Program-made: the position numbers and the translations under genes
Notes under the pieces: model-generated
Told to the model about the DNA's origin: nothing
Seen by the model: only the letters and a program-made list of their open reading frames with translations
Databases searched by the model: none
Assembly (NCBI GenBank): GCA_947568835.1
Contig: OX387610.1
Span: 15,853,001 to 15,917,000, forward strand
Source: Protonemura montana
Lineage: Eukaryota > Arthropoda > Insecta > Plecoptera > Nemouridae
Direction: 5' to 3'
Length of the DNA: 64,000 bases
In this document: positions 24,601 through 36,600 of the stretch, piece after piece
How the letters are laid out: the number at the start of each line of letters is the position of its first letter
Position numbering within the stretch: position 1 is the stretch's first letter

Positions 24601-27600
24601 ACCTGGATAGAGCATAGGATCCAGCCAGCTGATCTCAAATAACCTGGATAGAGCATAGGATCCAGCCAGCTGATCTCAAATAACCTGGATAGAGCATAGG
24701 ATCCAGTCAGCTGATCTCAAATAACCTGGATAGAGCATAGAATCCAGCAAGCTGATCTCAAATAACCTGGATAGAGCATAGGATCCAGTCAGCTGATCTC
24801 AAATAACCTGGATAGAGCATAGGATCCAGCCAGCTGATCTCAAATAACCTGAATAGAGCATAGGATCCAACCAGCTGATTTCAAATAACCTGGATAGAGC
24901 ATAGGATCCAGCCAGCTGATCTCAAATAATCTGGTTAGAGCATAGGATCCAGCCAGCTGATCTCAAATAACCTGGATAGAGCATAGGTGAACACAACAAT
25001 CTACACTGAGTCAACTCTCCCCTGGATGGATGTACTGACCAGGGTTGAGATACTGCTTTCTTCCGGTTCTTCGGCATCTCTGAGCTGCGCCAGCTCGATG
25101 CGGATCCGCTGCTTGGTGCGTTTCAATCGGTCGCGTTCTTCATTAGCGCGGCGCACTTCGGCGCTGAGTTCCGCAAGCTGCGCGTTCAGTTCCTCCACAC
25201 GCTTGCGGTACGTCTCGTACAGCTCTCGCTCCGGCACAAGCATAGCTTCTAGATCTCTGCAGAACGGGAGACCCATATGATAACCAAGTTTTAGGATCTT
25301 TGTGTGCTATGCTTGTGCTTATTGCTATGTCAATTGTGTGCAGTCCCATATGATAACCAAGTTTTAAGATCCTTGTGTGCTATGCTTGTGCTTATTGCTA
25401 TGTCAATTGTATGCAGTCCCATATGATAACCAAGTTTTAAGATCCTTGTGTGCTATGCTTGTGCTTATTGCTATATTAATTGTGTGCAGTCCTATATGAT
25501 AACCAAGTTTTAAGATCCTTGTGTGCAATGCTTGTGCTTATTGCTATGTCAATTGTATGCAGTCCCATATGATAACCAAGTTTTAAGATCCTTGTGTGCT
25601 ATGCTTGTGCTTATTGCTATGTCAATTGTATGCAGTCCCATATGATAACCAAGTTTTAAGATCCTTGTGTGCTATGCTTGTGCTTATTGCTATATTAATT
25701 GTGTGCAGTCCTATATGATAACCAAGTTTTAAGATCCTTGTGTGCAATGCTTGTGCTTATTGCTATGTCAATTGTATGCAGTCCCATATGATAACCAAGT
25801 TTTAAGATCCTTGTGTGCTATGCTTGTGCTTATTGCTATGTCAATTGTATGCAGTCCCATATGATAACCAAGTTTTAAGATCCTTGTGTGCTATGCTTGT
25901 GCTTATTGCTATATTAATTGTGTGCAGTCCTATATGATAACCAAGTTTTAAGATCCTTGTGTGCAATGCTTGTGCTTATTGCTATGTCAATTGTATGCAG
26001 TCCCATATGATAACCAAGTTTTAAGATCCTTGTGTGCTATGCTTGTGCTTATTGCTATGTCAATTGTATGCAGTCCCATATGATAACCAAGTTTTAAGAT
26101 CCTTGTGTGCTATGCTTTTGCTTATTGCTACGTCAATTGTGTGCATACCTCAACGCTGAACTTAATCTACTCTAACAAATGTATTACTTGACTCGATCTG
26201 CGGTGCTGACTTGCAGGAACCGTGTCGTGTATCCCCTGCGACCGGCAAAAGTTCTGTAGTCTGGCGCCGGGTAAAACAGGTCACCGTTGGGAAGAACGCC
26301 GCGGCTGCAGTTCCGAGGAACGGTCTGTTTGCGTTGCATCATATCCAGCGCCAGGTCGAGCGTAGGGATCAGCAGGATCTACGCAGGCATGGCCAGCTAT
26401 CAAGTCGAGTTTCAATGCATGACCATGCAGTATAGTGTCCCAGGAATCAGAGTCACTGTTTGTAATTTTGTGTCAAATAACGCAAAGGATGGTATAAGGG
26501 TTACATGTCACAGCTCTAGGTCGGGGTTACTGCTTGGTGCTATGGTGGTGCTAGTTAGCACGGTGCTACTGATAGTAATACCAGGGTCACTGCTTGGTGC
26601 TATGGTGGTGCTAGTTAGCACGGTGCTACTGATAGTAATACCAGGGTCACTGCTTGGTGCTATGGTGGTGCTAGTTAGCACGGTACTACTGACAGTAATA
26701 CCAGGGTCACTGCTTGGTGCTATGGTGGTGCTAGTTAGCACGGTGCTACTGACAGTAATACCAGGGTCACTGCTTGGTGCTATGGTGGTGCTAGTTAGCA
26801 CGGTGCTACTGACAGTAAGACCAGGGTTACGAATCACCGCTCTAGGTCGGGGTCACTGCTTGGTGCTATGGTGGTGCTAGTTAGCACTGTACTACTGACA
26901 GTAATACCAGGGTCACTGCTTGGTGCTATGGTGGTGCTAGTTAGCACGGTGCTACTGACAGTAATACCAGGGTCACTGCTTGGTGCTATGGTGGTGCTAG
27001 TTAGCACGGTGCTACTGACAGTAATACCAGGGTCACTGCTTGGTGCTATGGTGGTGCTAGTTAGCACGGAGCTACTGACAGTAATACCAGGGTCACTGCT
27101 TGGTGCTATGGTGGTGCTAGTTAGCACGATGCTACTGACAGTAATACCAGTGTCACTGCTTGGTGCTATGGTGGTGCTAGTTAGCACGGTGCTACTGACA
27201 GTAATACCAGGGTCACTGCTTGGTGCTATGGTGGTGCTAGTTAGCACGGTGCTACTGACAGTAATACCAGGGTCACTGCTTGGTGCTATGGTGGTGCTAG
27301 TTAGCACGGTGCTACTGACAGTAATACCAGGGTTACGAATCACCGCTCTAGGTCGGGGTCACTGCTTGGTTCACTTACCTTCTCAATCTGGATGGAGTCC
27401 ACGAGAGCGTTAAATGCCTGTACGTCGTCGACGACGATGACATCAAGCATAGCCTTGGACCCGTTGGGTGCAAAGACGCAGTTGGGAGCGACGTTGTGCC
27501 TCTGAAGATACAATTCAAGAGCAGGAATATTATTAGGTCTACCCCAGAACTTGAAATTTACTCAGCATTGCAAACGCTACCAAACGTTAAATCTTCCATT

Positions 27601-30600
27601 GCACCTCCTATGCTAGGCCATGATATACCCGTGGTAACATAAGACAGCAGAATTTAGAAGCTCTGTCAGGCGATCTCAGCATCTCCATGGCTACCAAACG
27701 TTAAATCTACCATTGAACCTCCTATGCTAGGCCATGATATACCCGTGGTAACATAAGATAGCAGAATTGAGAAGCTCTGTCAGGTGATCTCAGCATCTCC
27801 ATGGCTACCAAACGTTGAATCTACCATTGAACCTCCTATGCTAGGCCAGGATATACCCGTGGTAACATAGGATAGCAGAATTGAGAAGCTCTGTCAGGTG
27901 ATCTCAGCATCTCCATGGCTACCAAACGTTGAATCTACCATTGAACCTCCTATGCTAGACCATGATATACCCGTGGTAACATAAGATAGCAGAACTGAGA
28001 ATCTTGTTGAGGTCAACAATTGAACCTTCCTAATAAAGATGGCTACAATAAGGGATTTTTAGTAGATATTCAGGGTTGTCTTGTAATTTTTTTTGTGTTA
28101 CAGATACAGAAAGTGGTTTTACGTTGGTGCCTGATTATCAGATTCAATGTCAGGGATCGTCGAGTCACTCACTGTTGCCTGGAATCGACTGTTGATGACA
28201 GTCGGCTTTCTGCGGTTGCCGATCACTTCTGTCATCAGCTTGAACAGCTTCGCCCTGCAAAACAAATACAAACACGTTGCAGTAATTGTCAGAAACCTGT
28301 GAACAACTTTACCTTCTTCTTAGAATTGACTTTGCACAAGCACAGGCATAGCACACAAGGATCTTAAGACTTGGTTATCATATGGGACTGCCCACAATTG
28401 ACATAGCAATAAGCACAAGCATAGCACACAAGGATCTTAAAACTTGGTTATCATAAGGGACTGCACACAATTGACATAGCAATAAGCACAAGCATAGCAC
28501 ACAAGGATCTTAAAACTTGGTTATCATATGGGACTGCACACAATTGACATAGCAATAAGCACAAGCATAGCACTTGGTTATCGTGTCTCTGTGTTATTCT
28601 TATAGGCCATGTTTTTCCAAGCAGTCCAATGTACTAGGTGCTATTGGTTGAACAATTACTCTGTGTTATTCTTATGGGCCATGTTTTTCCAAGCAGTCCA
28701 ATGTACAAGGTGCTAGTGGTTGAACAATGTCTCTGTGTTATTCTTATGGGCCATGTTTTTCCAAGCAGTCCAATGTACTAGGTGCTAGTGGTTGAAAAAT
28801 GTCTCTGTGTTATTCTTATGGGCCATGTTTTTCCAAGCAGTCCAATGTACTAGGTGCTATTGGTTGAACAATGTCTCTGTGTTATTCTTATGGGCCATGT
28901 TTTTCCAAGCAGTCCAATGTACTAGGTGCTAGTGGTTGAACAATGTCTCTGTGTTATTCTTATGGGCCATGTTTTTCCAAGCAGTCCAATGTACTAGGTG
29001 CTAGTGGTTGAACAATGTCTCTGTGTTATTCTTATGGGCCGTGTTTTTCCAAGCAGTCCAATGTACATTACCTTGCACAGGGTCATAATGTCCTAACTAA
29101 CTTTTAAATTCATACCTAAAAAACTACTGGAATTACTTGGGAGTGGTGTAATTTAATTTAAAAAACCCCTTTGATAAAAGTGGGTCAAAGATATACTGCA
29201 GAACAATTGAGCAAGCAACACCGTCTCAATCCATTCAGCCAAATAATTGAGCCAATATTGATAAATTTATTATTTATTTGTGGTGTTTAACGACGCACTG
29301 TTTTGACATCTGGTCATGTGGCACTGGTCTAATGGCGTCGGTGAATGAGAGAGTGATGATGAACCTAACCTAGCCTAGAAGGGAGGAGGGGAAACCCGGT
29401 GCCGGCACGTAGCCTACTCCTGTCGAAGACCAAGGAGACCACCGGCTTAACGTCCCTTCCGAAGGACGGTACAACGCGAACAACAGGATTCCTCCACAAA
29501 TCCATGCTGTCGAGAGGTTGATAAGCAAGGCGAGTGAAGTTGCTGTACTAACTTTCATCCCTCCAACCTCTCTCCCAAACAGAACTGGTCATGTGTATGA
29601 TAGTCACCCATCTAATACCTGACTCAGCGCAGTGTTGCTTAACTTCGGTGATCTTACGAGAACCAGTGTTTCCAACACGCTAAACCGTTTGGTCCTTGAT
29701 GTATTGTGTTTGACTCACCTGTCTTGTGTTGAGTTAACGAGGTACGCCTGCAACATGGCACCGAGCTGCTGTTCTATGGCCGACGCCCAGTTCTCTTGCC
29801 CGCTACGCAGTCGCACGTGTCTGCCAAGAGGTCCGACCGGCGGCCGGGAAAACTCTCTACGATTGACAGCGGCGTCGATACGTTCTTGCAACGGCACCGC
29901 GTACTGGCCGTACAACGACAGCACGCTGCTCGATCGTGACAACGTCTGCTCCAACCAAACAGAACAATATATCTAAGCATTAGCAACTTAGCATTCAAAA
30001 CCCAGTTGAAATAGTTTTTGTTAAAACTAGTGCTAAGTTTACATCAAGTAGACATGAGTCTAAAAATAATCCCAAAAATACTTCATGCATAACAAGCATC
30101 TGCACTTCTAATTCTATTTTCATAGCCTAGTGGTTTTACTCCCTGAAAATCTGTCATTCTCATCAAATACACTATTATCATCTAAAAATTGATGGATGTC
30201 CAAGTAGCTCAATTGGTTAGAGCAACATCCGCGACAGGTGGAGATCGGGGTCCAAGTGGCTCAATTGGTTAGAGCAACATCCGAGACAGGTGGAGATCGG
30301 GGTCCAAGAAGCTCAATTGGTTAGAGCAACACCCGCGACAGGTGGAGATCGGGGTCCAAGTAGCTCAATTAGTTAGAGCAAAACCCGCGACAGGCGGAGA
30401 TCGGGGTCCAAGTAGCTCAATTGGTAAGAGCAACACCCGCGACAGGTGGAGATCGGGGTCCAAGTAGCTCAATTAGTTAGAGCAACACCCGCGACAGGTG
30501 TAGATTGGGGTCCAAGTAGCTCAATTGGTTAGAGCAACACCCGCGACAGGTGGAGATCGGGGTCCAAGTAGCTCAATTGGTTAGAGCAACACCCGCGACA

Positions 30601-33600
30601 GGTGCAGATCGAGGTCCAAGTAGCTCAATTGGTTAGAGCAACACCCGCGACAGGTGGAGATCGGGGTCCAAGTAGCTCAATTGGTTAGAGCAACACCCAC
30701 GACAGGTGGAGATCGGGGTCCAAGTAGCTCAATTGGTTAGAGCTACACCCGCGACAGGTGGAGATCGGGGTCCAAGTAGCTCAATTGGTTAGAGCAACAC
30801 CCACGACAGGTGGAGATCGGGGTCCAAGTAGCTCAATTGGTTAGAGCAACACCCACGACAGGTGGAGATCAGGGTTCAAGTCCTTGTTTGGTCACTAATT
30901 TTCATATGGTTATTAGTGTTCCTTACAAACAAATTGAAAAAAATCGAAACAGGAAGTGACTTACGCTAAGATTTCGCTCGATGTTCTCCACCTTGCGCTT
31001 GACAAGGTTTTGTTCGGATCGCAACGTGTGTATCTTCTCACGCAGCGGCTCCTCGTTGTCCCTCAGCTGAGTGCAGTGAAGCTCGCTCGTCTGATTAGCT
31101 GCCTCAACTTGCGCCAACTGCTCGGCGCAACGTACAGTTCGTTGGCGCAGTTCAGTGCGTCGAACTAGGTAGTCCGGCTCTGTGCTCTGCCAACAGAAAC
31201 ATGCGTGAACATCGACTTAACTACAAAGCAGAAACTTATCATAGCAATAACTTGCCATAGCAATAACTTGACATAGCAGAAACTTATCATAGCAATAACT
31301 TGACATAGCAATAACTTGACATAGCAATAACTTGACATAGCAATAACTTGACATAGCAATAACTTGACATAGCAATAACTTGACATAGCAATAACTTGAC
31401 ATAGCAATAACTTGCCATAGCAATAACTTGACATAGCAGAAACTTATCATAGCAATAACTTGACATAGCAATAACTTGACATAGCAATAACTTGACATAG
31501 CAATAACTTGACATAGCAATAACTTGACATAGCAATAACCTGACAGCAATAACTTGACATAGCAATAACTTGACATAGCAATAACTTGACATAGCAATAA
31601 CTTGACATAGCAATAACCTGACAGCAATAACTTGACATAGCAATAACTTGACATAGCAGAAACTTATCATAGCAATAACTTGACATAGCAATAACTTGAC
31701 ATAGCAATAACTTGACATAGCAATAACTTGACATAGCAATAACTTGACATAGCAATAACCTGACAGCAATAACTTGACATAGCAATAACTTGACATAGCA
31801 ATAACTTGACATAGCAATAACTTGACATAGCAATAACCTGACAGCAATAACTTGACATAGCAATAACTTGACATAGCAATAACTTGACATAGCAATAACT
31901 TGACATAGCAATAACCTGACAGCAATAACTTGACATAGCAATAACTTGACATAGCAATAACTTGACATAGCAATAACTTGACATAGCAATAACCTGACAT
32001 AGCAATAACTTGACATAGCAATAACTTGATATAGTAAAAACTTTGTTTGCTTTTGTTTGCTTTGTTGGTTTTGAAAAAAAAAACACAAAATAGTGTAAAA
32101 TGTACAATGATAGTCACCTGTTCTAGACGCTGTATCTCCTGTATCAGCGCCATCTTGTTTTCCTGCTTGCGTTTCACTTGTTGCATCTGCATGCGCTTAT
32201 CAAGTTGGGCAGCCTGCATCAGCCGCTGTTGCGCTTTGTGTTTGTCACGTGCCTCCTGGAACCTCATCTCCTCCGACTTCAAGCGTTCGCGCAGTTCTGC
32301 CAACCTTTGCTGCAACGACCTGGTCAATGTGTTAATTTTGTTACTTTTACAAGCAAACAATTTATATCCTATCAATATCATTATTATAAAGTAATTTATC
32401 ATAAGTATTATTACTATATTAGTATCATAGTTTGTAGGTATGTTCGTACCACACTAGTATTACCACTATACCATCAGAATTATTATTATCATTATTACTA
32501 TATTAGTATCATAGTTTGTAGGTATGTTCCTACCACACTAGTATTACCACTATACCATCAGAATTATTATTATCATTATAACTATATTAGTATCATAGTT
32601 TGTAGGTATGTTCCTACCACACTAGTATTTCCACTATACCATCAGAATTATTATATCATTATTACTATATAAGTATCATAGTTTGTAGGTATGTTCCTAC
32701 CACACTAGTATTACCACTATACCATCAGAATTATTATTATCATTATTACTATATTAGTATCATAGTTTGTAGGTATGTTCCTACCACACTAGTATTACCA
32801 CTATACCATCAGAATTATTATTATCATTATTATTTTAACTGTATTTTATTAATATTACTTTTATGTACTATCCTGACGATCGCTAACGAGATTAATGGCT
32901 TGTAAATTTTTTTTTATTTAAGCCAATAAAGGAAATCAATCAATCAATTACGAACGAGTTAAAGTTAAGTGGAGTTGAGACGGTTACAGTGTTGATAATA
33001 ATAAAAAAAAAAGGAAGGCCCCTTTAAAATTGATGCCCAAACGGGGCATCGAATCCCGATCTTCACTTGTCGCGGGTGTTGCTCTAACCAATTGAGCTAC
33101 TTGGACACTGGCTTTTTGAGACGATTGTAGTGTATTTGATGAGAATGACGGATCTCCAAGGAGTAGAACCAAGAGGCTGTGAATACTCACAGTCACTCTG
33201 ATTCTAGTGACGCTATATCACGTCACAACCTGTCAATCTCAAGTAACTCTATTTTGACGTTAGACGTTTGGAATTTAAATAATATTTCATCAAGATCTTA
33301 CCTGTGTTGTTCCTTCATCATGTCGTCTTCCATGCCCTGACCGTCGGCCGCCATCTTTAGCTCCTCCTCCTTGCGTGACTCCGCCTCCACCACCGACTCG
33401 GCCGCAACAAGCTCCGCCTCCTTGTCTAGAACCTGCAGGCACAGATCCGGTCGGGATCAGAGGGGAGGGGCTTGTAAATATCATTGAAACTCTATCAGAT
33501 TGTTAGGGATACTAATAACTGCTCAACAAATCGATGCCCACACTGGGACTTTAACCCTCATCTCTACTTGTTTTTAAACAACATAATTTAACTACGTAAA

Positions 33601-36600
33601 CTGTTCGGTGGTAACTCATCCAATACCTGACCCAGCGCAGTGTTGCTTAACTTTCAACCCTCCAACCTCTCTCCCGAACAGAACTGGTCATGTGTATGAT
33701 GGTCACCCATCCAATACCTGACCCAGCGCAGTGTTGCTTAACTTTCATCCCTCCAACCTCTCTCCCGAACAGAACTGGTCATGTGTATGATGGTCACCCA
33801 TCCAATACCTGACCCAGCGCAGTGTTGCTTAACTTTCATCCCTCCAACCTCTCTCCCGAACAGAACTGGTCATGTGTATGATGGTCACCCATCCAATACC
33901 TGACCCAGTGCAGTGTTGCTTAACTTTCATCTCTCCTACCTCTCTCCCGAACAGAACTGGTCATGTGAATGATGGTCACCCATCCAATACCTGACCCAGC
34001 ACAGTGTTGCTTAACTTTCATCCCTCCAACCTCTCTCCCGAACAGAACTGGTCATGTGTATGATGGTCACCCATCCAATACCTGACCCAGCGCAGTGTTG
34101 CTTAACTTTCATCCCCTCAACCTCTCTCCCGAACAGAACTGGTCATGTGTATGATGGTCACCCATCCAATACCTGACCCAGCGCAGTGTTGCTTCTATTT
34201 GTTTTTATTCTAATCTAATGTTGTCTTCTGATTACCTGCGCCCACACAATCTGGTTCTCCAAGTCTTCAATCCTGCGTCTCTGCTCTGGGACCGACTTCA
34301 GTGCCTTGCACCGGGCCTCGAGATTTGATGCCAACTTCTCCTGTTGAGACATCACCACCGACTTCTCATTGAGGGCAGCACTCGCTAAAACCACGCAAGC
34401 ATGGATGTGTACAGCTGGGTTAGCATCTTCAATGGGAGCCAGGGACATGTGTGTCAAGGTATAGGGCATAGTGCAAGCATGGATGTGTACAGCTGGGTTG
34501 GCATCTTCAATGGGAGCCAGGGACATGTGTGTCAAGGTATAGGGCATGGTGCAAGCATGGATGTGTACAGCTGGGTTGACATCTTCAATGGGAGCCAGGG
34601 ACATGTGTGTCAAGGTATAGGGCATGGTGCAAGCATGGATGTGTACAGCTGGGTTGACATCTTCAATGGGAGCCAGGGACATGTGTGTCAAGGTATAGGG
34701 CTTGGTGCAAGCATGGATATGTACAGCTGGGTTGGCATCTTCAATGGGAGCCAGGGACATGTGTGTCAAGGTAAAGGGCATGGTGCAAGCATGGATGTGT
34801 ACAGCTGGGTTGGCATCTTCAATGGGAGCCAGGGACATGTGTGTCGAGGTATAGGGCATGGTCCAAGCATGGATGTGTACAGCTGGGTTGGCATCTTCAA
34901 TGGGAGCCAGGGACATGTGTGGTAAGGTATATGGCATGGTGCAAGCATGGATGTGTACAGCTGGGTTGGCATCTTCAATGGGAGCCAGGGACATGTGTGC
35001 CAAGGTATAGGGGATGGTGCAAGCATGGATGTGTACAGCTGGGTTGGCATCTTCAATGGGAGCCAGGGACATGTGTGTCAAGGTATAGGGCATGGTACAA
35101 GCATGGATGTGTACAGCTGGGTTGGCATCTTCAATGGGAGCCAGGGACATGTGTGTCAAGGTATAGGACATGGTGCAAGCATGGATGTGTACAGCTGGGT
35201 TGGCATCTTCAATGGGAGCCAGGGACATGTGTGTCAAGGTATAGGGCATGGTCCAAGCATGGATGTGTACAGCTGGGTTGGTATCTTCAATGGGAGCCAG
35301 GGACATGTGTGTCAAGGTATAGGGCATGGTGCAAGCATGGATGTGTACAGCTGGGTTGGCATCTTCCATGGGAGCCAGGGATATGTGTGTCAAGGTATAG
35401 GGCATGGTACAAGCATGGACGTTTACAGCTGGGTTGGCATCTTCAATGAGAGCTGGGGACATGCCTGCTTACCTTGAGCTCGAGTTTCTCTTGCCTTCTC
35501 GTGGTCGGAGATCACGAAGTCCATCTGTGTCGCCCTCATGAACAGGTTGTACATGTCCCCAGCGTCGGTGCTCTTCAGGAAGTTTCGGGAGGTGTCCTGG
35601 TTGAGTACCGCCACTGGGTTGTCCACTTGGATCTTGTGCGACTCTAACAGTTGCATTAGATCTATACGCCGAGTGGTCACAATCAAACCTGGCCGTGGAG
35701 AAACCAATTAGCAACAGCAGACAATGCTACTAGTGTTCACTTAGAAAAAAATATGAGGCTATCATTAGTTTTTGTCGTTTTTGTAGTTTGAACCACTCTA
35801 ATGGTCAGAATTGTTTAAAAACATGATATAAAGACGAACAAATTAGCTAGGTTATCCAAGATCAGCTGGCTGGATCCTATGCTCTATCCAGGTTATCCGA
35901 GATCAGCTGGCTGGATCCTATGCTCTATCCTGGTTATTTGAGATCAGCTGACTGGATCCTATGCTCTATCCAGGTTATTTGAGATCAGCTGGCTAGATCC
36001 TATGCTCTATCCAGGTTATTTGAGATCGGCTGGCTGGATCCTATGCTCTATCCAGGTTATTTGAGATCAGCTGGCTGGATCCTATGCTCTATCCAGGTTA
36101 TCCGAGATCAGCTGGCTGGATCCTATGCTCTATCCAGGTTATCCGAGATCAGCTGGCTGGATCCTATCCTCTATCCAGGTTATTTGAGATCAGCAGGCTG
36201 GATCCTATGCTCTATCCAGGTTATTTGAGATTAGCTGGCTGGATCCTATGCTCTATCCAGGTTATTTGAGATCAGCTGGCTGGATCCTATGCTCTATCCA
36301 GGTTATTTGAGATCAGCTGGCAGGATCCTATGCTCTATCTAGGTTATTTGAGTTCAGCTGGCTGGATCCTATCCTCTATCCAGGTTATGTGAGATCAGCT
36401 GGCTGGATCCTATGCTCTATCTAGGTTATGTGAGATCAGCTGGCTGGATCCTATCCTCTATCCAGGTTATTTGAGATCAGCTGGCTGGATCCTATGCTCT
36501 ATACAGGTTATTTGAGATCAGCTGGCTGGATCCTATGCTCTATCTAGGTTATGTGAGATCAGCTGGCTGGATCCTATCCTCTATCCAGGTTATTTGAGAT

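Noticed and set aside
26287-27413. Hydrophobic repeat ORF on plus strand and Thr/Ser-rich ORF on minus strand
   Set aside because: Both come from the 60-bp intron-11 array, whose unit length is a multiple of three; neither has a domain or a splice context.
31217-32402. Long minus-strand ORFs with repeated Ser-Tyr-Cys-Tyr text
   Set aside because: They are the 16-bp array in SMC6 intron 7 read in rotating frames; only the coiled-coil part at 32118-32319 is a real exon.
33595-34196. 5S rRNA gene cluster
   Set aside because: Only about half of a 5S gene resembles the unit and the rest is SINE-specific; SINE bodies follow other copies.
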